Positions 24,538-33,331 of a DNA stretch of 42,473 nt are shown here, piece by piece; the stretch's first letter is position 1, and the number at the start of each line of letters is the position of its first letter. The translations under genes and the position numbers were made by a program. The DNA comes from Planctomycetota bacterium (GTDB lineage: Bacteria > Planctomycetota > Phycisphaerae > SM23-33). The DNA is taken from positions 1 through 42,473 of the forward strand of contig JAAAOJ010000041.1 in assembly GCA_009908915.1 (NCBI GenBank). The letters run 5' to 3'. The notes under the pieces are model-generated. The model searched no databases. It was not told where the DNA came from and was given only the letters and a program-made list of their open reading frames with translations.

Positions 24538-26268
24538 TTACTCGATTCGCATGGCTTCCATGGGTGCCAGACGTGCTGCAACCCAGGCGGGGTAAACGGC
24601 AGCGATCGCCGAGAGCACAATGCCCATCACCAGCGACACGCCGCCGATGGCCAGAACCTGGCTCAACGGGAAATTGGACAAGGCCATGAAGCCATATCCC
24701 GCCCAGCCACGCAGCAGGCCAAGCAGCAGCCCCAAGACCGTGCCGATCAAGCCGCCGGCCAGTCCCTGCATGCACGATTCGAGAATGAAGTTGATCATGA
24801 TAAAGCCGTCCGTCGCACCGAGGCATTTCATGGTGGCAATTTCGCGGAAACGCTCGGTGACGCTCATGAGCATGGCATTGGCAATGCCGACCACGCAGAC
24901 AACGAAGCTGACAATCACCAGCCACATCGTCCGCGTCGAGAAGCCCAGGAAGCCACTCGCCGACGTGCCGACAGTGGCCGCGACGATGCTCGACTCGACG
25001 TCACGGAGACTCTTCTGGTCCTCGCGATAGTCAGCGGCGGTAACGATACGTTCGGCCCCGATGTCAAACGCCGCGACGGGCTGGGCGTCGGCCTCGGCGG
25101 CGGCGAGTTCCTTCGGCAGCTTGTTGAGTTTCCTCTGGGCACCGGCCGCGGCCTGACGGGCGGCCGCCAGACGCTCTTTTGTCGAAGCGATTTCCTGCTC
25201 GTCCGGATCATCGGCGGCTTGCAGTTCGGCCAACGTCTCCTGCTTGTCGGTGATGATCTCCCGCTGCTTTGCTAGCTCAGCCTTGACGTTTTCAATGCGC
25301 TGGCGGATTTCGATGGGTTGCTGACGAACGTACGTGACCTGCTCGACGAGCCATTCGGCTCCGGTGCTGCCGTCAACGTGGTCGAAGAGCATGTCCGCCG
25401 TTACCTCGGCCGTCGCGGCATTGCGTTCACCGGCGAGACGGTTCTTGATGACGCCGACCATCAGCGTTCGCTCGATCAGCCGCACATGGCGGACCAGACC
25501 GGCCTGCTCGCGAATGGTCTCCACCGAATCCTTCGGCAGCACATAGCCGAACGTCTCCAACTGGAGGATGGTTTCAGGCTCGGCCGTGGCGAAGAACTCC
25601 GTCGGCGCCGGGTCCCCGATGACTTCCTCAGCCTTGGCGATGGCCTGGCTCTGGCCGGCGATGATGGCCTGACGCAGTGGCTGGGTGTCCTTCCAGTCGG
25701 ACAGGAACGACTCAAACTCGGCCTGGCTCGTGGGCAGCTGGGTGTTGAGGTTCGGCAGTTCAGTGACGAACCGCTCCCAGTTCTCTCCAGTCTGAAGATG
25801 CTCGTAGATACGGTGCCCGCGGGCGCGGCCGACGAGCGGGCGAATCTCACCTTCATCGAGACCGCTGAAGAATTCGCGATACTCAAGCTGGCTCTGCGCA
25901 ACGTCCTTGAGCGTCGTGAGTTGCTCGTCACGGAGCGACCCCCACGTGGCGAATTCCCGCCACCGCGGGCCGCCGACGTCGATGGCCGCCAGTTCATCGG
26001 TGAGTTCCGCCGGTCCCATGGGGTTTGTCACGCGGTCCACCCAGTACAGCAGCAGTTCGCGCGGGGCCGTTTCGGTCTCCATCGCCCGGGCCACTTCGCG
26101 AGCGGTGAGCGATTCGGTCAACATCGTCATGAGGAACGCCACCGCCAGCGCGACGATCGCGACCGTGATAGCCGCCCGGAACAGACGGAACTGCACGCCG
26201 CTGATAACGAGGTCGAAGCACCGCTTCATCGAGAGGCGTTTTTGATTCTTGACGTCAATTTGCTTCAT
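24538..26268 (-). CDS. FtsX/MacB-type ABC permease with a coiled-coil periplasmic domain
   Basis: A 576-residue permease: the N-terminal transmembrane helix FRAAITVAIVALAVAFLMTML, a large extracytoplasmic domain (about 45-420), and three C-terminal helices in the FtsX block (FSTRTMWLVIVSFVVCVVGIANAMLMSVTERFREIA is its start, ending AAVYPAWVAARLAPMEAMRIE). The MLMSVTER-REIAT-KCLGA stretch is the conserved coupling region. About residues 300-395 are rich in K/E/Q/A heptads (RQRIENVKAELAKQREI), suggesting a coiled coil. ATG 26268 has AGGA 8 bases upstream and overlaps the PqqD-like gene by 14 bases. Confidence 0.9.
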   Translation of the reverse strand: MKQIDVKNQKRLSMKRCFDLVISGVQFRLFRAAITVAIVALAVAFLMTMLTESLTAREVARAMETETAPRELLLYWVDRVTNPMGPAELTDELAAIDVGGPRWREFATWGSLRDEQLTTLKDVAQSQLEYREFFSGLDEGEIRPLVGRARGHRIYEHLQTGENWERFVTELPNLNTQLPTSQAEFESFLSDWKDTQPLRQAIIAGQSQAIAKAEEVIGDPAPTEFFATAEPETILQLETFGYVLPKDSVETIREQAGLVRHVRLIERTLMVGVIKNRLAGERNAATAEVTADMLFDHVDGSTGAEWLVEQVTYVRQQPIEIRQRIENVKAELAKQREIITDKQETLAELQAADDPDEQEIASTKERLAAARQAAAGAQRKLNKLPKELAAAEADAQPVAAFDIGAERIVTAADYREDQKSLRDVESSIVAATVGTSASGFLGFSTRTMWLVIVSFVVCVVGIANAMLMSVTERFREIATMKCLGATDGFIMINFILESCMQGLAGGLIGTVLGLLLGLLRGWAGYGFMALSNFPLSQVLAIGGVSLVMGIVLSAIAAVYPAWVAARLAPMEAMRIE

Positions 26269-26683
26269 GGGCTTGTCCTGATGTCTGTCCGCGACCGACG
26301 ATTGCAACCAAGCCGCGTTCCACGAGCATCTGCAGAAAGCGAGTCACCGACAACTGCGATTCGCGGAACGACAGTTTATGGTGCTTCGCAAAATTTTCAA
26401 TAATGCTTTCCACGCTTCGGTTTCCGTCGCAAAGGCCAAGTACCTCTGCGCCAACCGCGTCCAGTTCGACCCGCCGGTGTGACGAGTAGGGCAGCAGCCA
26501 GCTGAATGGCGGAATGAGCCCTTTGGGCCGCTTCATCGGCACTTCGGCCAGCAGCTTCTTGCCCGGCTGCGGTGTGGTCTTCATGGCGTGGTTTCTGTGC
26601 GGCACGGCCAGCAGGAAGTCGTCCGTCGAAAAACTCGGCTTGGCCTGCCGGGCCTGGCCTTTTGCTCGTCGTTTGCGGCTCAT
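26255..26683 (-). CDS. PqqD-family protein
   Basis: A 142-residue protein. Residues about 55-130 are PqqD-like: a segment VELDAVGAEVLGLCDGNRSV followed by a helix (ESIIENFAKHHKL) and a winged end (FLQMLVERGLVAI). PqqD proteins bind precursor peptides and present them to radical SAM enzymes. No radical SAM enzyme or obvious precursor is encoded here, so this one probably binds a peptide or protein tail for the ABC machinery. The N-terminal ~45 residues are basic and low in complexity. Start ATG 26683 has GGAG 7 bases upstream and overlaps the previous stop as ATGA. Confidence 0.8.
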   Translation of the reverse strand: MSRKRRAKGQARQAKPSFSTDDFLLAVPHRNHAMKTTPQPGKKLLAEVPMKRPKGLIPPFSWLLPYSSHRRVELDAVGAEVLGLCDGNRSVESIIENFAKHHKLSFRESQLSVTRFLQMLVERGLVAIVGRGQTSGQAHEAN

Positions 26684-27582
26684 GCGTTCGCTCCAAGGCC
26701 AACAGCCGTCGGCTGGCAGCACTGCACGTAAAACTGCTCCGGCAGTGGCAATTCCTCGCCTTGGGCGGGCCGGCGGAAAAACACGTGGTACAGCCGCGTG
26801 TCCGTCGGGCACTTCCATGCCAGATCCAGCCTCAGCGTGGAGATACCACGAAGGGCCGACAGTGTACCGTGCCAACTCCGGCTGAGCAACCTTTCTGCCA
26901 TGTGTCCGTTCATCTGTTTTGTCGAGCGGTCCACGACCCGGCCGGTGGTCACCTCGGTGTCCAGCCAGTCCCGCACCGCCGCACGCAGCCAGGTGTCCGT
27001 CAGAGCGTACCGGTCGAAGGTCAGCGTCCCACCATGGCGGGCGTCTTGTTCGAAGACCCAATGCACCTTGCCCACGCGACTGGTATGTTCGACCAGTTCG
27101 TAGCTCGGCGGGAGCGTGATCTCCATGCCCATGGCTCGCCAGTAAACGGCCGATGCCTCTGGATCCCGCGGATGGATGCTTCGCAGCAGTTCGCGTTCGA
27201 GGTTTGTATCGCGGCGTTTCGGCCAGGCAACCGTGACCTCTACAAGGATGCGCTCATCGGCAAAGAACCGCCCGGCATGGACGACTTGAGCGTCGCTGCC
27301 GGTCTGCATGATGCCGCTCCACGGCTCGGGCAGGTCGTCCAGCAGTTCCAGGCGGATATCATCCCGGCCCTTGGGGGCCTTGTCGCGATAACGCTCGATC
27401 ATGTGGTCGAGGTTGGGCACGGCCTTCAGCGGCCGCCAGCGAACATCCAGCCGCTCACTGCGACGGTCGGAGAAGCTGCAGCGTTTCGGCTCGTCCAGAC
27501 CACTGGCGCGGGAGAGTTCCCAGTCCGCGGGATGGCCGATGGTCAGCCCCCGCCAGCAGGTTGTGGTCATTTCGGCAGGCAT
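26680..27582 (-). CDS. Unknown protein, first gene of the export operon
   Basis: A roughly 300-residue soluble protein without signal peptide or transmembrane segment. I do not recognise the family. Two segments look related: LTIGHPADWELSRASG with a later FSD-RSERLDVRW (near the N-terminus), and ITLPPSYELVEHTSRVG with FEQDARHGGTLTFDRY (about residue 155 on), which suggests an internal duplication of a beta-rich unit. A C-terminal part ends QFYVQCCQPTAVGLGANA. The start is uncertain: 27582 is used, 27570 and 27624 are alternatives, none with a clear ribosome binding site. It overlaps the PqqD-like gene by 4 bases, so the two probably act together. Confidence 0.65.
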   Translation of the reverse strand: MPAEMTTTCWRGLTIGHPADWELSRASGLDEPKRCSFSDRRSERLDVRWRPLKAVPNLDHMIERYRDKAPKGRDDIRLELLDDLPEPWSGIMQTGSDAQVVHAGRFFADERILVEVTVAWPKRRDTNLERELLRSIHPRDPEASAVYWRAMGMEITLPPSYELVEHTSRVGKVHWVFEQDARHGGTLTFDRYALTDTWLRAAVRDWLDTEVTTGRVVDRSTKQMNGHMAERLLSRSWHGTLSALRGISTLRLDLAWKCPTDTRLYHVFFRRPAQGEELPLPEQFYVQCCQPTAVGLGANA

Positions 27583-27875
27583 GTGCTTTAACAATCGCGC
27601 CGGCGTGCTGTGGCGAGGGGGCATTGTCGCCAAATACACCAAGCGGAGCAAGAAAAAGCTTCGGCCGAAAATCGGACGGGGCGGTCGGCCGGACGCTGGG
27701 AGGCGTCAAGGCCGTAGGCTGTGTCAAGCCCGTCTAGCCCGCCGTCTAGAAAGCTATCGCTTCTGCGGTCGGGCCTTTTTGCCTGCGCGTCATCGTCGCA
27801 AAAACTCGGTGAATTTGCCAATGTACCAATTCGCCTGCGTTTCCGTTCCTTGATGCGCAGCACAGCGCCTCGACC
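27583..27875. other. Intergenic region upstream of the export operon
   Basis: No supported gene. It must contain the operon promoter. The best minus-strand candidate, TTGCTC-N17-GACAAT around 27651-27624, is weak. A GCCCG/CGGGC pairing followed by a T-run on the plus strand near 27750-27780 has no upstream plus-strand gene to serve. Confidence 0.3.
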
Positions 27876-28136
27876 TCACAGGACGTTGTCGCTCAATATC
27901 GGCCCGACAATCGTACTGTCCGGTGGTATGCGTCCGGACAGAAAGCTGAGTTCCTGAATGATATCCAACTGGAAACGCGCGAAGCAGCCGTCGAGCGGAG
28001 TAGGATCGGCTGTGCTGTCGCCACGCTGATCGGATGGCCGGTGCGATTCATCTGGCCGCCGAGAGGATTCACAACCGCGACACCACACGACCAACAAGGC
28101 AAGCACTGCTATGAGCAGACGCGCAAAGCAACACAT
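27876..28136 (-). CDS. Small putative lipoprotein
   Basis: An 86-residue ORF with an N-terminal hydrophobic segment (LLIAVLALLVVW) followed by cysteines in a loose lipobox position (VVWC-RGC) and then a hydrophilic, proline/serine/aspartate-rich part. The ribosome binding site is weak (AGG only). It lies between the operon and the ubiB gene in the same orientation. It could be a real small envelope protein or a chance frame; I found no family resemblance. Confidence 0.4.
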   Translation of the reverse strand: MCCFARLLIAVLALLVVWCRGCESSRRPDESHRPSDQRGDSTADPTPLDGCFARFQLDIIQELSFLSGRIPPDSTIVGPILSDNVL

Positions 28137-28258
28137 GACACGGTTGCCTGCTGCATTCTTCGCCTTTCGACGGAAACCCCCGTTCGCACGATAAAATCAA
28201 AGCCCGCGTGAGCTTACCACCGGTATTCCACGACGACAACGGCGTTCTGCCAGATCCT

Positions 28259-29953
28259 TCAGAAGTGCCGACTGCGGAGGATGGACAACCCCAGCCAGAT
28301 GCCGCCAATGGCCGCGGCGATGTAGCCGATCACGCCGAGCGTCTCCAGGCGCACGAGTTTCAGTACCATGCCCTCCTGCGGCGTGAGCATGCTCGAGGCG
28401 ATGAGCAGGGCGGCGATGATCAGGGCCAGGCTGATGCGGTTGGAGCTCTTGTCCAGCGTGCTGGAGAGCTCTTCGAGATGCTCGTGGTGAACGCGCACCT
28501 GGACGTCACCCTTGCGGGCCTTCTTGATGATGGCTCGTGCGTCGTCCGGCAGGCGACCGACGAGCTCAGCGGTGTCGCGGACGGCGCTGTGGACGCGGCG
28601 CAGCAGTCGGCGCGGGTCGAGTCGCTGCAGGCGGAAGCGGCGTGCGTGCGGCTTGAGGGCGTTGATGATGTCGAACTGGGGATCGAGTTCCATTGCCAGC
28701 GACTCGATGGTCATCAGGCTCTTGAGCATCAGTGTGAACTGGGCCGGCGGCTGGAGCTGGTGGTTGCGGATCAGCCGGAAGACCTCGCTGATGACGTCGC
28801 GCAGCGGGATGTCCTTCAGCGGCATGTGGTAGTAGCGGTCGATGAGGTCTTCGGCATCGGCGGACAGGGCGTCGCCGTCGGTTTCGTCGCTCAGCAGGTC
28901 TGCCGAGGACAGGGCATGCACGATCGTCTCCGAGTCGCGGTCGACGATTGCCAGCACCAGTTCGCTCAGCAGTTCCTGATCGCCGTTGCGCAGCCGGGCC
29001 ACCTGCCCGAAATCGATCGGCACGACGATGTTCTCCGGCAGCATGAACATGTTGCCCGGATGCGGGTCGCTGTGGAAGACGCCGAACTCGAAAATCTGCC
29101 GCAGGACGAAGTCCGCCCCGCGCCGGGCTAGGAGTTGCGGGTCCAGCCCCGCATCGCGAAGGCGGTCCGCGGACCGCGGCTTCGTGCCGTCAATGTACTC
29201 CATCGTCAGCACGCACTCGCTGCAGAGCGACTCGACGGTCTCGGGAACATGCACCGTTGGATCGCCCTCGAAATTGGCCGTAAATCGCTGAAGGTTGTTC
29301 CGTTCGACGGTCATGTCGACCTCGCGCGACACCGCAAACGTGAACTCGCGCGCCATGCGAGGCAGATCCAGCGTCCCGGCCGGGCTCTGGGTCTTGCCCA
29401 GCCAGTCGGCGATGCGGATGATCATCTCGCACTCGGCCTCTAGCGTCTCGCGCACGTCGGGCCGACAGACCTTCGCCACGACCTCCCGGCCGTCAGTCGT
29501 CACGGCCCGGTGTACCTGGGCGATGCTGCCCGCCGCGAGGGGCTCGGGGTCGAACTCGCTGAAGTTGCCCTTGATGCCGCCTGCCAGTTCGGCCTCGACG
29601 ACCGCCTTGATGCGGCTGAACTTCGCCGGCGGCACACGGTCCTGCAGCAGGCTGAGCTGCTCGATGTACTCCGGCGGCAGCAGGTCAGGCCGCGTGCTGA
29701 GCAGTTGGCCCAGCTTGATGAACGTCGGCCCGAGTTCCTCCAGCGCCATCCGCACGCGCTGGGGCCGGCTCTTCTGGCGCACCGTCTCGCCCTCGCCGTC
29801 GCCCTTTCTCGCCATGCGGGCGAAGATAGAGACATGGCGCAGACGCTCGAGGACCTCGTCGAAGCCGTACGTCATGAGCACCGCCGCGATATGGCGATAC
29901 CGCCGGGCGTGATTCAGGCGACGCCCGATATGCCAGTTCCGGCCGGAGAACAC
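28259..29953 (-). CDS. ABC1/UbiB-family atypical kinase
   Basis: A 564-residue UbiB/AarF-family protein. The KxGQ motif occurs in FIKLGQLLSTR and the A-rich nucleotide loop as AAGSIAQVHR; the catalytic-loop region is FGVFHSDPHPGN and the metal motif is IDFGQ. Two C-terminal transmembrane helices (ISLALIIAALLIASSML and IGYIAAAIGGIWLGLSI) anchor it. Family members support quinone synthesis or lipid handling; with an MqnA-like protein in the same window, a role in menaquinone or membrane lipid homeostasis is plausible but unproven. The start is GTG 29953, which follows the stop of the phasin-like gene with no gap, so translation is coupled. Confidence 0.9.
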   Translation of the reverse strand: MFSGRNWHIGRRLNHARRYRHIAAVLMTYGFDEVLERLRHVSIFARMARKGDGEGETVRQKSRPQRVRMALEELGPTFIKLGQLLSTRPDLLPPEYIEQLSLLQDRVPPAKFSRIKAVVEAELAGGIKGNFSEFDPEPLAAGSIAQVHRAVTTDGREVVAKVCRPDVRETLEAECEMIIRIADWLGKTQSPAGTLDLPRMAREFTFAVSREVDMTVERNNLQRFTANFEGDPTVHVPETVESLCSECVLTMEYIDGTKPRSADRLRDAGLDPQLLARRGADFVLRQIFEFGVFHSDPHPGNMFMLPENIVVPIDFGQVARLRNGDQELLSELVLAIVDRDSETIVHALSSADLLSDETDGDALSADAEDLIDRYYHMPLKDIPLRDVISEVFRLIRNHQLQPPAQFTLMLKSLMTIESLAMELDPQFDIINALKPHARRFRLQRLDPRRLLRRVHSAVRDTAELVGRLPDDARAIIKKARKGDVQVRVHHEHLEELSSTLDKSSNRISLALIIAALLIASSMLTPQEGMVLKLVRLETLGVIGYIAAAIGGIWLGLSILRSRHF

Positions 29954-30262
29954 CTACCCGCCCTTGTTTTCGTTGATCTGCTTGCGCAGGGCCGTAAGCT
30001 TCTCTTCCAGACGCTCGATGTCGCTCTTGGTCGGCAGGTTCATGCCGTCCAGCGTCTTCTGCATCTGCTCGCGGACGACTTTTTCCATGTCCGCGCGGGT
30101 CTTCTCGGCCGAATCCATCAGCTCCTTGACGAAACCGCTCCTGGTGTCCTTTGCCGCTTTGCCCTGGGCAACGTATTCGTCGAAGATCTTCTCGGCCCGT
30201 TCCCGGGTCATCGACATCGCGCCCAGACCGGCCAGCATCATCTTGTCCAGCGTCTCAAACAT
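29954..30262 (-). CDS. Phasin-like small coiled-coil protein
   Basis: A 102-residue, highly charged helical protein beginning MFETLDKMMLAGLGAMSMT and ending in a coiled coil (SDIERLEEKLTALRKQI). It resembles the phasin / polyhydroxyalkanoate granule-associated superfamily and, in its C-terminal coiled coil, UbiK-like accessory proteins. Being directly coupled to a UbiB-family gene favours an accessory role for that kinase over granule binding. Start ATG 30262 is chosen for AAGGAG at 30273-30268, five bases upstream; the GTG at 30268 overlaps that site. Confidence 0.8.
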   Translation of the reverse strand: MFETLDKMMLAGLGAMSMTRERAEKIFDEYVAQGKAAKDTRSGFVKELMDSAEKTRADMEKVVREQMQKTLDGMNLPTKSDIERLEEKLTALRKQINENKGG

Positions 30263-30371
30263 GATCACTCCTTGGCTTTTGGTAGTTCGTTGCCTTCACC
30301 CGTGTGCTGCCATTGTAAGGCACGGGCCATCACAAATCATTATTGCATCGAGTTTTCCGGCGGCGTTCGTA

Positions 30372-30545
30372 TCAGACTACGATCTGGCAACCCAACGCCT
30401 GGCAGGCCGCCATCGAGCCGAAATTGTTCGTCACCGTCTTGATGCCGTTACGACCGAGAATCGAGGCGGCTATGCTCGCACGACGGCCCGAGCCGAAAAA
30501 CGTCACCACATTGGCATCATCCGGCAGTCTTTCAACCCGACCCGC
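30372..30545 (-). pseudogene. Rhodanese-domain 3' remnant, active-site cysteine lost
   Basis: The minus strand encodes about 55 residues that align with the C-terminal half of a rhodanese domain: NVVTFFGSGRRASIAAS, then GIKTV, then FGSMAACQALG before a stop. In working sulfurtransferases the loop begins with the catalytic cysteine (VYCGSG); here that position is phenylalanine. Upstream sequence in the same frame has no recognisable continuation. It looks like the tail of a decayed gene. Confidence 0.6.
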
Positions 30546-30710
30546 CCCTACCGAATAGTAACGGTACGCCGGCGGCAATCTCCGGCAACCGAAGTTGAAT
30601 ACGCCCGTCGAGGGCGAAACAATACTCATGGGTTCGCGCAGGTAGAACCCTCCCTGGCACTGCCGGGCGATCCCGCCGCTCGATCGACGGACCCAATGAA
30701 AGGTAGATCC

Positions 30711-31037
30711 ATGGAAATGCAGTACGACGCGCTGGTCATCGGCGCCGGACCGGGCGGCAACGCTGCCGCTGAACAGGTCGGACGTCGCGGCGGCCGGGCG
30801 TGCCTCGTCGAGTCTCACCGCCTCGGCGGCCTGGAGACGGACAAAGGCGTGATCCCCGTCGATGACCACTGTCGGACAGGGGTCGACAGCATCTACGCCG
30901 TTGGTGATGTTGCCGAAATGAGGCAGCACTCGCACCTCGCCGAGACGATCCACGCACACCCCGGCTTTGCCGAAGCGCTGCGCGGCATCGCCGAGGACTG
31001 GCGAAACGATCGCATCAAGCAACGGAGAACCACGTGA
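30711..31037 (+). pseudogene. lpd: Internally deleted dihydrolipoamide dehydrogenase, still in frame
   Basis: A 108-codon ORF made of three separate pieces of a ~460-residue Lpd-type flavoprotein. Residues 1-40 are the FAD-binding start (DALVIGAGPGGNAAAEQ ... ESHRLGG), stopping just before the redox-active disulfide. Residues ~41-70 match the segment ending in the second FAD motif (GVIPVDDHCRTGVDSIYAVGD). Residues ~78-108 match the C-terminal catalytic region (TIHAHPGFAEAL), with the essential His-Pro. The disulfide, the NAD domain and most of the interface domain are absent, so it cannot be a working Lpd. Both junctions keep frame. ATG 30711 has AAGGTAG upstream. Its stop overlaps the next gene's GTG. 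Confidence 0.7.
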
Positions 31038-33331
31038 TACTCAAATGGTTGCCATGGAAATTCATTGCAAGCCGCCTTGCCAGACGGCATGGGTTCCTCG
31101 ATCCCATCGGGCTTTTGGCGAAACTGCAAAGCTTCGCCCAGCCCAGTGAGGTCGACGCGCCCGTGGAACTCCTGCGGGCCGGCATGGTTCTGCACGCACG
31201 CGGTCTGATCAACACCAAGGTTATCCAGCAGAACCTCGACTGGGTCTGGCCGTACTGGGTCCAGCGCCAGTTCGACCCCACCGACCCGTCGTTTCTCCCA
31301 CGAGCCTTCAGTATTACGCACATCAACCTGACCCACCGCAACTGGACGGCCGTGGGACTCCCCGGATGCGAGGCGATGCCGATCGTCGACCCGCGGGGCA
31401 TGCTTACGCCGTTCTTCGACGGCTGGTCGCTCGATGCGTGGATTCTCCCGGACGACGGCCCGCCGCTCTTTCCATCACACGCTCCGGACGACGCCGTGGA
31501 GCAGACATTCCTGACCGGCGGTGAACCCGCCATCAGTACCCGCATCCGGCAAGCCGGCATGGAATTGCGGTCGCACGCACAGGTCGTCGAAGATGGCTCG
31601 CAGATTGTCTGTCGCCTCGACTGCGCCGCGGCGACAGACACGCCAGGCTGGCTCGCCATCGCCGTACGACCTTTCAATCCCGAGGGCGTGAGTTTCATCA
31701 GCCGTCTGCATCACGACGACGGAACCCATCTACGCATCAATCGCGCCTCCTGTGTCACATTCAGCCGCGGCATCGAACGCTGTCTCACGTCGAATTACCA
31801 GCGCGGCGATGTGGCCGTATCCGCATCACGGACTCATGATTCAGAATCTCAAGAATGTGATGTGGGTCTCTGTACAGCGGCGGCACTATTCCGCATTGGC
31901 AGCGATATGTCGACGAATGTCAGTGTTGATGTGTCCCTTGCCGATGACAACAATTCAACGCCGTTGCTGCCGACCGGACGGACCACAACCTGGCCGGCCG
32001 CAACGCGCGATACATGCATGCTTGATGTACCGGACGAGCGGTTCGTCCGTCTCTACGATCAGGCGAAGCATACGCTTGTGCTGCTTTCGCCGAAAGATCC
32101 GTACCCCGGCCCGTTCACCTACAAACGATTCTGGTTCCGTGACGCAACCTATCTGCTGCACGCCATGCTCTGCCTTGGCCTGACAGACAGGGCTCAGGCG
32201 GCCTTGGCGCATTTTGAGCAGCGTCAGACAATGACGGGCTTCTTCCACTCCCAGCAAGGGGAGTGGGACTCCAACGGCCAGGTTCTCTGGTTGCTGCGGC
32301 GTTTCGTCGAGTTGACGGGCCGGCGTCTTTCCTCGCACTGGACGAAGCCGATCCGCAAGGCCGTGCATTGGATTCATCGCAAACGACTGCCGGTTGGCAA
32401 AGGCGAACTGCGTGACGGCCTGATGCCGGCCGGCTTCTCAGCCGAACACCTCGGGAATAATGACTATTACTATTGGGACGATTACTGGAGCGTCGCCGGG
32501 CTGCGCGCGGCAGACGTGCTTATGGCAGATGCCGGAGAGGAGGTCGACGCAGCCGGCTGCCGGCGCGAAGCCTCCGACTTGCTCGACGCCATCGACGAGA
32601 GTCTTATCAGATCGCGCAACATTCGTGGGACGCAGGCGATACCGGCCTCGCCGGATCGGCGCATGGACGCCGGAGCCGTCGGGTCGCTCGTCGCAAGCTA
32701 CCCGCTGGGACTTGTGGCGCCTGACGATCCTCGCCTCATTGGCACGGCCGAATGGCTCGCTGAGAATTGTCTTGTGAAGGGCGCGTTTTTCCAGGACATG
32801 ATCCACTCCGGCATGAACCCCTACCTGACGCTTCATCTTGCCCAGGTCTTCCTCCGAGCGAGTCGCAGCGAGTACTGGTCGCTTGTCCAGGCCGTTGCCG
32901 ATCTTGCTTCTCCCACGGGCCAGTGGCCCGAAGCGGTTCACCCGCGAACCGGTGGAGGCTGCATGGGCGATGGCCAGCACGGCTGGGCCGCGGCAGACTG
33001 GACCCTCATGATGCGAAGCCTCTTCGTCCGCGAGGAAGGCAGCAGGCTGATTCTCGGCTCGGGTATTCCCTGCCAGTGGATCGAGAGCGGCCGGGCCATG
33101 TGCTTCGGCCCGACGCCGACGCGATTCGGCGATGTGACGGTACGCATTCAGCCGGCCGGATCGGAGGCAACTGTCACGTGGGATGCCCCGTGGCGGGAGC
33201 CTCCCGAACGCGTCGACGTAATGCTGCCCGCCTTTGCCCCGGCGACCGTATCCGCATCTGACCAGAGAACTGTCACAGTGGATCAGGACAGTCGTTCCAA
33301 GAGCGACGGCGAGGGAGGCCCGTGTTCATGA
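31034..33331 (+). CDS. Six-hairpin (alpha/alpha) glycosidase, glycogen-debranching or GH15-like
   Basis: A 765-residue cytosolic protein. The N-terminal ~330 residues are beta-rich. From about 345 on there is an (alpha/alpha)6 toroid typical of amylo-alpha-1,6-glucosidase, GH15 and related clans: YKRFWFRDATYLLHAMLCLG, then DSNGQVLWLLRRFVELTG, DYYYWDDYWSVAGLRAAD, and TGQWPEAVHPRTGGGCMGDG near the end. The acidic residues in WFRDA and QWPEA are candidate catalytic positions. The substrate is unknown; the coupled GT4 gene suggests turnover of a glycan or glycolipid. The start is GTG 31034 with GGAG upstream, overlapping the lpd remnant stop as GTGA. Confidence 0.75.
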   Translation: MILKWLPWKFIASRLARRHGFLDPIGLLAKLQSFAQPSEVDAPVELLRAGMVLHARGLINTKVIQQNLDWVWPYWVQRQFDPTDPSFLPRAFSITHINLTHRNWTAVGLPGCEAMPIVDPRGMLTPFFDGWSLDAWILPDDGPPLFPSHAPDDAVEQTFLTGGEPAISTRIRQAGMELRSHAQVVEDGSQIVCRLDCAAATDTPGWLAIAVRPFNPEGVSFISRLHHDDGTHLRINRASCVTFSRGIERCLTSNYQRGDVAVSASRTHDSESQECDVGLCTAAALFRIGSDMSTNVSVDVSLADDNNSTPLLPTGRTTTWPAATRDTCMLDVPDERFVRLYDQAKHTLVLLSPKDPYPGPFTYKRFWFRDATYLLHAMLCLGLTDRAQAALAHFEQRQTMTGFFHSQQGEWDSNGQVLWLLRRFVELTGRRLSSHWTKPIRKAVHWIHRKRLPVGKGELRDGLMPAGFSAEHLGNNDYYYWDDYWSVAGLRAADVLMADAGEEVDAAGCRREASDLLDAIDESLIRSRNIRGTQAIPASPDRRMDAGAVGSLVASYPLGLVAPDDPRLIGTAEWLAENCLVKGAFFQDMIHSGMNPYLTLHLAQVFLRASRSEYWSLVQAVADLASPTGQWPEAVHPRTGGGCMGDGQHGWAAADWTLMMRSLFVREEGSRLILGSGIPCQWIESGRAMCFGPTPTRFGDVTVRIQPAGSEATVTWDAPWREPPERVDVMLPAFAPATVSASDQRTVTVDQDSRSKSDGEGGPCS

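Noticed and set aside
27720..27785. Plus-strand terminator-like stem with T-run
   Set aside because: No plus-strand gene precedes it and the stem is short; probably chance.
29964..30695. 5' part of a long plus-strand frame leading into the lpd remnant
   Set aside because: It lies opposite the phasin-like gene and the rhodanese remnant; flavoprotein similarity begins only at 30711.
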